This document shows, one piece after another, positions 47,228 through 59,444 of a DNA stretch of 64,000 nt. Both the position numbers and the translations under genes were made by a program. Under the pieces are notes generated by a model, which made no database searches, had not been told where the DNA came from, and saw nothing but the letters and a program-made list of their open reading frames with translations. How positions within the stretch are numbered: the stretch's first letter is position 1; every line of letters begins with the position of its first letter. This DNA is from Macrotrachela quadricornifera (taxonomy: Eukaryota > Rotifera > Eurotatoria > Philodinida > Philodinidae): assembly GCA_022393335.1 (NCBI GenBank), contig JAJEKB010001261.1:46890-110889 (forward strand), read 5' to 3'.

Positions 47228-48033
47228 CTTTATAAGATTTTATTAATTATGAAATAACGAATATAATATATATTTTATATAAAAAATGAATGACTTTATA
47301 TTTCAAAAGTTTGGTGCAAGGTAAAAAATATATGAATATTCCTATTGGATTATTTGTGATATTTTATGGATTAACAATCAAAAAATATTTTTTATTTTTA
47401 ATATTAAAAAAAAAAAAATTTTTGTTTTTTTTATTTAAATATTTTTCCAAAATAAAAATTTTATAATTTAAATTATTTTGAATTGTATATTTATATCTAA
47501 CAATAATCATAGATGTCAGTTTATAATAAATATTAATCAAACAGAGTCATCTAGGGAATTTTTTATTTTTAAAAATTTCATCTGGGAATATTTTATTTTA
47601 AATGAGTTTTTTTATGTCAATACATCTGACTCATATTGCACATGTTGTGTTGTAATGTTCGTAGTTAATATCCGAGCACGTTTGAGAATAAAATATTTGA
47701 TAAGAATACGTAAAATATCGTTTACCAGAAGGATTATTTATATTTTTATCGTCAATATCCTTTTATTTAGAGCAAATAAATTAATAACAAGTATTTCTGT
47801 TATTGTTTAGTCTAAATAAAAGATCGACTATTCTTTACCACCAATTGAAATCGTCATTTTGAAGTAACTTTATATGCATTGTATGGTTTTCAGAACGGTA
47901 GAACATGGTATTAAATTATAATATGCATGACTTACTGTATTTGAATAAAAATGAATTTGGGAGACCGTAATTTATGATAAAGTATAGGCATTCAAATAAA
48001 AGAATATTTATGATCAAAAATTTTAGTTGTTAA
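47228..48033. other. Intergenic, no gene recognised
   Basis: Contains the NEDD8 promoter side. A 110-codon plus-strand frame at 47478-47810 is Ile/Phe/Arg-rich without a domain, splice partner or typical codon pattern, and is not called as a gene. Confidence 0.5.
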
Positions 48034-49094
48034 CCCTTTACCCCCCCCCCCCCCCTTGGTCACTGGAGTGACCATTTTTGGAACAATCGGAAAAAAAAAC
48101 GAGACATTGAATCCAAAAACTTTAGGAACAGTTTTTGTAGCGGACTGTTTAAGCTATCGATTGATAGAGAAGAAAAATTTTTTTCGTTGCTTTGCTTAGG
48201 AAAAAGATGAGCCAGAAAATAGATAATTTTGAAAAAGACAGAAAAAGTTCACTTTATAAGAAAATATCTTTTCTTGGCCAACAGGAAAGATACAAGTTGA
48301 GAACGTATTAGATAATATATGTTAGCCAACTAGAGTACTACTAGTATCAACGCTTAAAAAACTTTTTTCAATAACTGGGTAGGGAAAAAACGATCAGATA
48401 TTAAATGGTCACTCCAGTGACCATTGGGGGTGAGCGACATAAAAAATTGATTTTTGCACATATATCGTTTTTGCCATATATGTAACACTGGCTAGTGTAT
48501 ATGTTATAATTGTTGACAAAAGTGCATAATAAAATAAAAAATTGATTTTGTTTGTAAATATGAGCGTTATTTCCTATTATTAGTCATGAGCTAGACGTTC
48601 TCAGTCCCAATTTGAGGTTCAAAACTGCGTTCTTGCAGGACCAAAACAAAGTCCGAACCAGCTACCTACTGTCTAAATGCGAATCTAACATGTGTTTGTG
48701 AAGAGCAGTCGTTTGCAGCCTCACTTCTGGTCTCACAATGAACTTTTGGCGCTGGGATTGGAGCTGAGACCATCTCATCGATGTCTATTAATGAAAAATT
48801 ACGCTTGTATTCATCAATAACATCAATTATTTGCTTATATATGAGCTGTTGTAAATAGATATAACATACCCGTCAATAAGTGTTGCTTATATAACAAAAA
48901 CAGTATAAGTGCAAAAATCAATTTTTCATGTCGTTCCCCCCCAAATGGCCACTGGGGTGACCAAACCGATCTGACCCAGAGATAGAGCGGCCAGTCGATC
49001 TGTCCATATCAGTGGTATATTGGAAGGACTACTACTTTATACGAGTCGTTACTTTATTCGTAGCTCTTCTAGAACCGCTATGGGGGGTAACGGG
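48034..49094. mobile_element. piggyBac-like non-autonomous element with TTAA target sites
   Basis: Flanked by TTAA at 48030-48033 and at 49095-49098. The ends are CCCTTTACCCCC... and ...GGGGGTAACGGG, inverted repeats of about 14-16 bp; TTAA targets with CCC-starting ends are hallmarks of the piggyBac superfamily. The left end runs into about 15 C. Inside is a second inverted pair: 48408-48462 (GGTCACTCCAGTGACCATT ... TGATTTTTGCAC) against about 48911-48965. The palindrome GGTCACTGGAGTGACC also occurs near the left end at 48058. No transposase frame is present, so it must depend on an enzyme encoded elsewhere. It ends 286 bp before a GPCR start codon. Confidence 0.8.
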
Positions 49095-49380
49095 TTAATG
49101 TAAAATTATATTTGTTTGAAGTTATAGAAGAGTTTGATATTAATAGAATTTAAACTGATCAAAAGCAAAGATATATATTAGAATTATATTATAAATAATT
49201 TCGTCTGAAAGTGTCATATACAGTTTTATGACGTTATACGAATAATTTAATTTGTCTGTCATAAACTTATATTACTGTTGTAGACAGTTTATTTTATAAT
49301 GGATAATTGTTTATATAAATTAATGATAAAATTCTTTTTCTACAACTAGAATATAAGGTATTATCTATAGAATCAATATC

Positions 49381-50436
49381 ATGTCATCATCAACAATTCT
49401 CGCTATTTATAATAGTATTAAATCATATAATCTTTATACTTCAATTATTATTTCAATTATTGGTGTAATTGGAAATATTTTAAATATATTAGTATTTGGC
49501 AAACTTAAATTTTTTCGAGGAAATCCATGTTCATTTTATTTATATTTTGAATCTATTATTAATCTAGGAGCTCTTCTTTTTATTTCAATTTCAAATACAT
49601 TAACAATTAATGGTATTAATCCTGATAGATCTTCAATAATTTGGTGTAAAATAAAATCTATATTAAATCAAATATTTGTACCTGTTTCATTATCAATTGT
49701 ATGTTTTGCTGCTATTGATCAATTTTTTTCAACAAATCCTATATTTTATATAAGAAAATTTAGTACATTAAAAATTTCTCGATATTGTATATTTTTTTCT
49801 ATTTGTTTTTGGAGTCTTCATAGTATATCCGTTGGTATATTTGCAAATCCATATCTTGGAATTATTTGTACATTATTTAATTTAACATATATTCGTTATT
49901 ATTTATATTTTTATTATCCAGCTTTATTAGGTGGAATACCTATATCTATATCATCTATATTTAGTTTATTAGCATTTCGTAATGTTCGACGAATTGTTCG
50001 ACGACATGTACCAATAGTTCGTCGTCGATTAGATCAACAAATGACAACATTAGTTTTTGCACGTGTTATTGTTCTTGTTATTTTACATGTACCTTATTTA
50101 ATTTATTATATATATTCATTTAGTTTTTCATTTTTTACAACAAATATTCTTCAATTTATGATAGGACAATTAATTCAAACAATTCTTGATTCTTTAACTT
50201 TTCTTAATAGTGCGGTAAATTATTTTTATTTTTAATTAAAACAAAACAAAAATATTATTTTTATTTAGATAACATTTTATGTTTTTATTATCTCATCATC
50301 ACGTTATCGTCGTCAAGTTAAATATCTTTTAATAAAAAAAATCTGGTATTATTGTAAAAGATTATATTATTTTAAACGAAATAAAATTAGACCGTTAAGA
50401 AAAAATTCAATTAAATCTACTACGGATATCGATTGA
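49381..50436 (+). CDS. Rhodopsin-like GPCR, divergent peptide/FMRFamide-receptor type (copy 1)
   Basis: A seven-helix receptor in the plasma membrane. Two exons, 333 aa: 49381-50214 and 50269-50436, phase 0, with the intron inside helix 7. Helix 1 has IIGVIGNILNILVFG (the GN of TM1). Helix 3 ends CFAAIDQFFSTNP, where most class A receptors have DRY. Intracellular loop 3 is strongly basic (FRNVRRIVRRHVPIVRRR), helix 6 contains VILHVPYLIYY, and helix 7 ends FYVFIISSSRYRRQ instead of NPxxY. The tail is basic and short. Copies 2 (52577) and 3 (58393, opposite strand) share all of these features and the intron position. The ligand is unknown; large families of this kind occur in rotifers. Confidence 0.85.
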
Positions 50437-52576
50437 GTTAACTTATCTTTGTATGTACTCATTGTAAAATGTTTTTTATGTTTGTGTATTGTATGGAAAT
50501 ATTAAATAGATTTATTTTGTTGAATAGAAATTGTAACATTATAAATAAAATATTTCGAAAAAAAAGATTAAAATAAAATTTTGTAGAATTTGACAACAGT
50601 TATATTAAATTGAAATGTATTGTTAATAGATTATGTTAGATAATCAGAATATATAAACGATTATGAGATTTTTTTTCCGTTATATAAATCATTAATTTAG
50701 TTTGAGAAAAAATGAGTACATATAAATTAACTCAGTATCTCATTTTTTTTATCATATATTATTATTCAGTGTGATAGCTTTTGAAAATATTTGTCAAATA
50801 AAAGGAATGGTATTGATATAAATCGTCATTTTTGTTATGTTATTTTTAACTTATGTCGTTTATTATATTATCGTACTCAAGAAACTTGATGCGTAGTATT
50901 ACTATAAGATTTCGTCCTTATTTGACCTAATAATACAACAAGCGCCATTTGCTTGACAGATATTAATTATATAGGAAAAGTTATATCTCATTTCTCCACC
51001 CCTACTGCGTGGTTATCTTCTTTTGGCATTATCATCATGACTCTATTGTCAAGTAAATATACTTTTATGGAATAAAATGGATTTGGCAATTGAAAAAATG
51101 ATGTCAAGTTATTTCGAAAATAAATCTTTTTCATGTTAGAAATTCGTGATTGATATATCGATTTTCTTATTCTTGACAACCACAAAAAAAAACTAAATTA
51201 TAGCATAGGTATTGGACGTTATTCGATAGGTTGAATTAATTCTTTTATCAACAACAGCAAATAACAAGTTTGAGTACAAATAAGCCTAGAACGAGAAGAT
51301 AAACGAAGAGACAAAAACAATAAAGGATGTGTCCCAAGTTTTGATCTTTTCAAGTAATACTCGTTTGTTATATGTTTTTTCGGTAAAATAGAATAATATT
51401 TACAACATATATACTAGACATTTAGATCTACTCTACGCTAGAATTTCAGCTTTCTATCTCTTATGGTCAAAGATACAAATAATTAAAAGTTCCTAGGAAT
51501 TTCTTAAAATAATGAGTGAACCAGAATAAGTAGTCATGTTTTGTATTTTATTTTCTCATTATCTAATATGTTAGTGCATATTGTTTTGAAAAAAAGGGAC
51601 ATGTAAAAAGATCACTTTTTTCTATACAAATGAAGAATTCATTTTTTGCTTATTTTCTTCTCTTTATTGCCTAATACGTCATCTTAAAAAAAATATGCAA
51701 TCACTTTTCGCAGCGGCTAAAACTGGTTGGACAGAATTTTGCTTGTGTAGATTGTGGAGTTTTTCACGCTGCATCTTTTTCCTATGAATTTTAGGTTATG
51801 CGTATCTCGTTGAGCATATGAGATAGAAAGCTGAAATTCTAGAGTAGAGTAGATCTATATTATTCTATTTTGCCGAAAAACACATATAACAAACTAGTAT
51901 TACTTGAAAAGATCAAAACTTGAAATACATCCTTTATTGTTTGTGTCTCTTCGTTTAAGAATAAGAAAATATTTTCTAATAAAATAAAAATTATTAATAA
52001 TGTATGATTTTGTTTTAAATGGATTCTTCAAATTGGATGAAAAAAAAATTGTTAAATTTCTTCTTGTTTATTCTATTGATTAATGTTTACCAAATTTTCA
52101 GAATTTTTTCATAAAATAAATATTAAAAAAAAAGATGCACAAGATCATGTATTTGTTTTCTCTAGAGAATTCTCTATTTTTTAATTTATAGATACTTTAT
52201 CTTAAAGGTCGAAGTACTCTTTTACCTTCTAAATAAAACTAATGAAAATTCATGTATTTGAAATATAATCAAGTTTCTGTTTGTCAGTATAAAATCATTT
52301 TGACAGCTATTTTATTTGATGTACGACTTGGAATGTCTATTTACCTAGAAAAGCTTTTAAACAAAAAAACTACTAATAATTCTTAATAGACTTTTTATCA
52401 AGAACATATGACACAAATTCTGGTGAATGTTTAGAATATATAATCATACATAACATAATTTTTTCTTATTAAATAATTCTATTATTAATAATAACAGACA
52501 AGAAAAAAAAATGTTAATATTTTTTATTTTTTTCTCAAAATCAATATTAATATTAAAAATTGAAATCAACGTTTAA
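50437..52576. other. Spacer between GPCR copies 1 and 2
   Basis: No gene recognised. Holds the foldback repeat at 51301-51955 (listed separately). The remainder is AT-rich with poly-A/T tracts. Confidence 0.55.
51301..51955. mobile_element. Foldback element with ~165-bp inverted arms
   Basis: The left arm at about 51301-51467 (AAACGAAGAGACAAAAACAA, TTGATCTTTTCAAGTAATAC, CTAGAATTTCAGCTTTCTAT) recurs inverted at about 51790-51955. The arms differ by scattered changes and a 25-30-bp insertion (about 51397-51425) present only in the left arm. The ~320-bp centre has no coding signal. No clear target duplication. It resembles a MITE or foldback element and is unrelated in sequence to the one at 25.9 kb. 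Confidence 0.78.
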
Positions 52577-53632
52577 ATGTCTTCATTATTATCTGATGTT
52601 GATATTGTTGCTATTATACAACAATATATGATTTATTTTTATATTATTATATTAATATTTGGATGTATTGGAAATATTTTAATTATTTTAATATTTACTA
52701 ATCTTAAAGTATTTCATCGAAATCAATATAGTTTTTATTTAAGTGTTGAATCACTTATTAATATAGCAGCATTTATTTGTAGTTTTATAGATCGTATTAC
52801 ACAATATCCTGATGGTTGTGATTTAGCTGATTATTCAATAGTTTGGTGTAAAACAAAAACTATATTAACTCATATGTCACAAATAATATCATTTTTTACT
52901 GTATGTTATGCAGCTTTTGATCAAATACTTTCAACTAGTCATCAATATATTGTAAGACAAATGAGTACATATAAATTAGCACAATATCTTATATTTATAA
53001 TTATATGTCTTGCAATTATTCATAGTAGTCCAATAATATTTTTATATGGTTTATTTCCACCAATTGGTTGTACATCTAATAATGAAATATTAATGAAATA
53101 TTTTACATATGTTTATTTTCCTATTTTAATTGGAATTTTTCCTATATTTATATCATCATTATTTAGTTTAATAGCTTTTCGAAATGTTCGTCATATAATT
53201 CAACGTCAAATTCCAATTATTCGTAGAAAATTAGATCGTCAATTAACAGCAATGATATTAATACGTGTTGTTGTTTTTGTTATTTTATATTTACCTTATG
53301 TTACTTATCGTATTTATACTCTTCGTATACTTATTACTACAAATTATAATGTACCATTTTTATTTGATCAAATAATGCAAAGAAGTGTCATTTTATTAAA
53401 AGATATTAATTATTCAGTAAATTCTTTTTTTCTTATTATATAACTATGTTTTCTCTTTTTTTTTATCGAACAGATAGTATTTTATATATTTTTAATAACA
53501 TCACCACGATTTCGTCGTCAAGTAAAATTCTTTTTAAATAAAAAATGTTTTCATCAATGGAAAAATCGATTTCATTCTTCTCATAATCGAATTCATCCAA
53601 TAGAAAATGTTTCAATGGTGTCAATTAATTAA
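52577..53632 (+). CDS. Rhodopsin-like GPCR, divergent peptide/FMRFamide-receptor type (copy 2)
   Basis: Two exons, 332 aa: 52577-53416 and 53474-53632, phase 0, intron at the same place in helix 7 as copy 1. Helix 1 reads IFGCIGNILIILIFTN. Cys in WCKTKTILTHMS at the top of helix 3 can pair with the Cys of GCTSNNE in loop 2. Helix 3 ends CYAAFDQILSTSHQ in place of DRY. Loop 3 has FRNVRHIIQRQIPIIRRK, helix 6 VILYLPYVTYRIY, helix 7 IVFYIFLITSPRFRRQ. It is clearly a paralogue of copies 1 and 3, but well diverged, so the duplication is not recent. Confidence 0.85.
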
Positions 53633-55628
53633 ATTTAATTTCATATTATATCTTTACTAATATAGATTATATTTCGTTCGTCTATACATTTTCTCATTAT
53701 TAATAAATACAAAAAAAGTATTAAACATCATTGTGATTGTTGTAGGTATACATTAGTCATGTGTACCACGCCTAAATATTAAAGCGAAGGCGATGATATA
53801 AAGGACAATCGAACGATCAAAATAGTAATGAAGGTGGTGTGGAGGATAATGTAAAATTTAAAATAGTAACAGAGATGATCGATGCTAGAAGGTACTTTTT
53901 GTGGGTAGCGTAGTTACGTCACAGCAATTGGAGAATTCCATTTTTCTGATTCTTTTTTATGCGTATTGAAGTATAATGTTTCTCAACAAATAAAGATCCA
54001 CTTATGTATAAACGATAGTATAGAATTGAAAAATTTATGAAATCATACTGAATTTCATAAGATTCAACATACTGATATAACACTAATTTTCATCCTAGTG
54101 TATTATACACTTGAAATTCTGGTTCTGAATAGCTTTAATTGTTATATTCGTTCTAATGATATTCACGAAATTTTAAAACAGATTCCTTTAATATTTAGAT
54201 AAGTTTTATTGAAAGAGTAAAACAATGAGATAGTAAAACTACTTCTAACTCAGATAAACTCACTTTTAATCTGAAAAAGAGGAAGAAAGAACACAGCATT
54301 AAATATCACAGTTTACAGGAAGAAATTATTCGGTAAATAATCGTATATCAAATTGCTATTTTAGCATAAAGTCATAAATAATTTCAATGTGATAAAGATC
54401 TATTTTAACGATAAATAAGAGTCATATAAGAAGAACAAAATTTTATCGATACAGTAGAAAAACAACATATTCTATATATGTAATGAAAAATCTAATCTTA
54501 ACGTATGTTCCTAAGCAAAGGTATTCATATAATTTAAAAACAACCTTATTATTTATTAAATTATTATTACATCTCGAAAATTCTTTCATTATCATACTTT
54601 ATATCAGTTACGCTTTAAAAAGAATGAATGGTATAATTTGCATTTGTTCGTGTTGGAATGATTGTTTTTTTTTTCTTACGAAATTACTCATATCAATCAC
54701 CTAGAAACGACAAGTATTTAGCGTTTAATTTAACCATTTTTATTAAAGAATGTATTTTTTTTGTCTAATATAACGAAGAATACAAGTTTAGAAATATAAT
54801 GTATGCCTTCTGATTTGCATTTTATTCTTCAACTTTAGTAATAGAAAAAAAAAACCCCAAAGGACATTCAGATTCATGATTTACTTATGTTTTATGAAAA
54901 CGGAAAAAATAAGTAAGATAAATATGTACATTACAATATGTCGATATTTTTTTCATTGAATTACGAATAAAATAATTATATATATAAAAATTCATTTTTA
55001 TATGTTTTATTTAATTATTTTTTAACACATTTATAATCCTTTATATATTCAATTACATAAAAACAAATCAACTTCTTTTTTTTTTTCTTTTGTAAATTAT
55101 AATACGTAGGTGCCATTTGACGTAATTCCTTGTGAATAAAATTATTCATGAATTATCACATGTTAAAAGTATAAGTCCTGACATTTATATACATAATTAT
55201 GATTAATAAGAAATAGAAAAAAGTATATAAAATACCATAGGAAGTATTGATGTATTTTTATTACAGATACACCATTTATGTACTCTTATTTTTCTTTTGT
55301 AGATAAGAAAGGGAAACAGGTGCCTATTTGTCCAGCATGAGTCAAATTTTCATATGACGTGTAACAATAGTTTTCAAATTTTCATAATCACGCTGAGATG
55401 TATATATATGAAAGCACAAAAGAACAGATTGTTTGTCAATTTTCTTTTCTTTCAAAGTTTACTATCAATAAAGAAAAGAATGTGAGTAATGTTGTATTAC
55501 AGACTTCGATTCCTTCTTTCCTAACAGGAAGGAAAAAGTGGAGGAGGAGGTGTGGCGTCATTCTTTCATATACATATATAAATATTCAGTTATTTTGCTT
55601 TTAGATAGATTTTTTTTTTTGTTAAGCA
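53633..55628. other. Intergenic, no gene recognised
   Basis: AT-rich spacer. The short frames at 54483-54704 and 55398-55604 show no domain. A run of GGAAGG and GGAGGAGG text at about 55525-55550 lies about 80 bp before the phosphatase start and may be part of its 5' untranslated region. Confidence 0.5.
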
Positions 55629-57206
55629 ATGATTGCCTGTGTTATTCAACAATCATCATCACCATCACCGATGTCAACTATAAATTATCGCCGAAAGCTT
55701 AATCGTGCTGTAACCTTTGACTCATTAATGCCCTCAATGACATGTCGTAAACGTCTTTTAAGTGAACAAAATGAATTTCATAATTCTATGATGAAATTTA
55801 GCAATGATGATATGCATACAAGCAAAAAAGCAAAAACAGGTAATTATGTCAGACTAAAAATCATGTAGAGAATAAACTGTTATGCTTCCTTTTTCAATAT
55901 GATTCTTACATATTTTTTCATTGTATACATCCCCAATGTCGTGTCATTGCTTCATCTAATTCATTCTTTTCTCTTTTTTTTTCTACCAATAGAAATGCTT
56001 ATCAATGACTCAAAGTACAACAATCAGCATCATGTGCCATCTTTTTCCTCTTTTCCTTTCTTCGAGAATACAATACATTGTCCTAATTTACCTACCAATA
56101 AATATCATAAAAACTGCACTTATATAAACAACGAACCTTGTTTAAAATCACTTGCATCATCTCAATCATTACCAATATCGAAAACTATGATTCTTTGTCA
56201 ACAAAATCCAGTAATTGATAATAATAATAATGAAAATGGACAAGAAGAAAAAAGTATCTCTTCAATATTTTTAACATCTTCTCAATTATTAGCTTATATG
56301 ACATCTGTAATTAATATACAAAATGAACAATTATTAATAATTGATTGTGGTTTACCATTACGATATAATGATCGACGTATAAAAGATTCATTATTATTAA
56401 ATATTAATGATAAATTATCTCGAAAACGTTTAATAAGTCGTGGTTTAAAAAATTTTCTTGATGAAAAATATTTAAAACGTTTAAATCAATCAGAAATAAT
56501 TATTCTTTATGATGATTCAATTCATTCATCATCAACATCATCATCATGTTCAAATCATCAACCAAAAATCTCTCCTATACTTAAATGTATATTCGATGAA
56601 ATAAAACGTTATGATTCAAATAAAACAATTTATATTCTTCAATCATCATTTGATGAATTTCATCAACATTATCCAACATATTGTTATATTAGTTCAACAA
56701 ATACTAATCAAAATGATCGTTTATCATCATCATTATCACCAATAATTGATCTTGAATCATATAAAATGTCCGAAATATTACCTGGTCTTTATCTTGGTAA
56801 TGCACAAGATGCTGAAAATAAAAATTTTTTAAATGAAAATAATATTAAATCTATAATTAATATATCAACAACAATTCCATGTCATTATGAACATGATAAT
56901 ATATATGATTATTTTAAATTACCTTGTAATGATTCATGTCGAGAAAATATACTTCAATATTTTGATAAAACATTTGAATATATACATAAAAAATTATTAT
57001 TAAATGAAAATATTCTTATACATTGTCAAGGAGGTATTAGTCGAAGTCCATCATTTACTATTGGTTATTTAATGAAATATCATTTAAAAACATTTAATCA
57101 AGCATATAATCTTGTTAAAGATAAAAGAAAAATAATTAATCCAAATTTAAATTTTATTAATCAATTAATACGTTATGAACAAATAATAACATCCATTATA
57201 CAGTAA
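55629..57206 (+). CDS. Dual-specificity MAP kinase phosphatase
   Basis: Dephosphorylates Thr and Tyr in MAP kinase activation loops. Two exons, 474 aa: 55629-55839 and 55993-57206, joined inside a Glu codon. The N-terminal ~150 residues are Ser/Asn-rich and disordered. A rhodanese/CH2-like domain covers about residues 165-290 (LTSSQLLAYM, LLIIDCGLPLRYNDRRIKDS, EIIILYDDS). The DSP catalytic domain covers about 312-474: MSEILPGLYLGNAQDAENK, general-acid region LPCNDSCRENI, and signature HCQGGISRSPSF with catalytic Cys at about 415 and the Arg six residues later. The CH2-DSP order is that of classical MKPs (DUSP1/8/10/16 group). CH2 contains a basic patch RYNDRR that could serve as the kinase-docking motif. 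Which paralogue cannot be settled by eye. Confidence 0.9.
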
Positions 57207-58392
57207 ACAAAAAAAGCAGGAACATTGGTTTATTTCTATTCTTTTTTTTTCTTTTTGTTTGTTTGTTTGTTTTTTTCATTTCATGGATGTGCACATTGTA
57301 TGTGTGTGTCAGATACGACATTATAGTTTACAATGGAATAGTAACATAACAAAAAACTTTGTTTTTATCACTATTCGCAGTCGTCAAATACATGCATGGG
57401 TGCCTAAGACTTGTACATTGAATGAATTTATAATCAAGAATAATAATAAAAATTCAGACAAATATTAAGTTAAAATTCTATTAAAAACAAATTTAGTCAT
57501 TTCTATGAATATCATTAATGTATATGACATATTAACTAACTGAATTCTCTTATTACTGTTCTTTAGTTAGTATGTCAGAACTAAAATATTTACACAAACA
57601 TGACAAATTCGTATGAATCATTTAGAAGATTATTAATATGACATTAAATAAAGAAATTTTTTTTTGCCAGGTAATACATGACCTTTTAATATAGAATATA
57701 TCAACAATGATGAGAAAAATTTCATGGTCACATATAGCAATTTGATACAGATTGTTACACTCATTGATAATATCTCTATTCTTGTGTTATGAAAAGGAAC
57801 GACGCATATGAATCAGTTAATTGATTCTGTTATTTTTTATGACAGCTGTCTATTTTGTTTCCTAGTAAAATAAGGACAAGAATATTTTTATACGCCATTG
57901 GTAATACATTTTCGATTTTCAGTCAGCTGACCCTTTGCGTACCGAAATTTTTTTTTGTTATCTTTTAAATAAAATAGTAGTTTGTAAGTAAAGTACTTGA
58001 TGTTAAATAAAAAATTTGCATTTTTGGTAGTACAATAACCACATCTTCTTTTTCTTTTCTCAGAAAGATTTTATATGAAAGAAGAGAAGAAGTAAATACA
58101 AGTATTGATGATCTTACATATTTAATAGTTTAATATGAACTGAGTACATTTTTTTCTTTACTGAAAACTAGCTAGATTAAAAATGACCTATGAGTTCTCA
58201 TAAGGTTAACTTATAGTCATTTTTATGTCTGAAAAACTTTATTGAATATAAAATAGTTAAAAGTAAAGATTTAAAAAAATAATTCTTTGAATAAAGTTTG
58301 TATATGACAGCTGTTTTTTTGTCACAATAATCTTGTAAGAAATTGATATTTAATAGAATTCTATATAGATTAAATAAAGTTTTAATATATTT
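57207..58392. other. Intergenic between phosphatase and GPCR copy 3
   Basis: Convergent 3' spacer. The 69-codon frame at 57259-57468 has no domain. No repeat larger than simple TTTG units (about 57257-57273) was noticed. Confidence 0.5.
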
Positions 58393-59444
58393 TCATGCAA
58401 GTTCAACACTAGAATCAATTGATCTCAGTTCCATAGTTGGATAAACTTGATTATTATTACAAAAACAGCATCGTTTAAATCGTCGCCAATATTTCTTTAT
58501 TAAAACATGTTTAACCTGTCGACGAAATCTTGATGATGAAATAATAAATATATAAAAAGGTGTCTAAAAAAAAAGATTAATTATATTAACAAAAAACATG
58601 AATATCATACTGCATAATTAAGATTAAAAAATGTTGTTGTAATTGTTGATATAAATCCATTAATTGCTACAAGAAGATAATCTGTTGGATTAATTTTAAC
58701 ATTAAATGAATATATTCTTTGTATAGCATATGGTAATGTTAAAATAACAAAAATAATTATACGAACAAGAACCATAGCTGTTAATTGTTGATCTAATTTT
58801 CTTCGAATAATTGGTATTTGTCGTCGAACAATACGTCGAACATTACGATATGCTAATATACTAAATAAAGATGAAATAAATATTGGAAGTATTCCACATA
58901 ATATTGGATAATAAAAAAATGATAAATAATTTGTCATTCCAATATTAAATACAGTACATATAGAATATCGAATTTCAAGAAATATTATAAATGATATTGA
59001 ATGTAATATTGATAGACATATTATAATAAATATAAGTATTCGTGCTAATTTAAGTGTACTAAATTTTCTTAAATTAAATCTATGACTTGTTGAAAAATAT
59101 TGATCAATAGAAGCAAAACATATAGCAGAAAATGATATTATTGTTGATAATACAATTAACATTGATCGAAATTTACACCAAAATATTGTATAACTAGCTG
59201 GATCTATTTCATTTGTTGATAATAATATACGAATAATAAAAAATACAATTAATTGGATTATATTTGAAAATGATTCACTTATAAGATAAAAAACACATTG
59301 ATTTATTCGAAAAGATTTTATACCAGTAAATATAAGAATATTTAAACAATTTCCAATAAATCCAGTTATGAAAATAATATAATTTGAATAGACTGAAATA
59401 TATCGTGTTATAAGAACAAGATCTCCAGCTATTGTTGAAGCCAT
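58393..59444 (-). CDS. Rhodopsin-like GPCR, divergent peptide/FMRFamide-receptor type (copy 3)
   Basis: Two exons, 334 aa: 59444-58611 and 58563-58393, phase 0, with the helix 7 intron in the same place as in copies 1 and 2. Helix 1 has FITGFIGNCLNILIFT, helix 3 ends CFASIDQYFSTSHR (no DRY), loop 3 RNVRRIVRRQIPIIRRKL, helix 6 VILTLPYAIQRIY, helix 7 TPFYIFIISSSRFRRQ. A Cys-rich membrane-proximal tail (KRCCFCNN) could be palmitoylated; copies 1 and 2 have far fewer Cys there. It is on the opposite strand, so an inversion or an inverted duplication separated it from the other two, and the phosphatase gene lies between. Confidence 0.86.

Noticed and set aside
47478..47810. 110-codon plus-strand frame near NEDD8
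   Set aside because: It has no domain, signal peptide or splice partner. The Ile/Phe/Asn-rich composition matches translated AT-rich noise.
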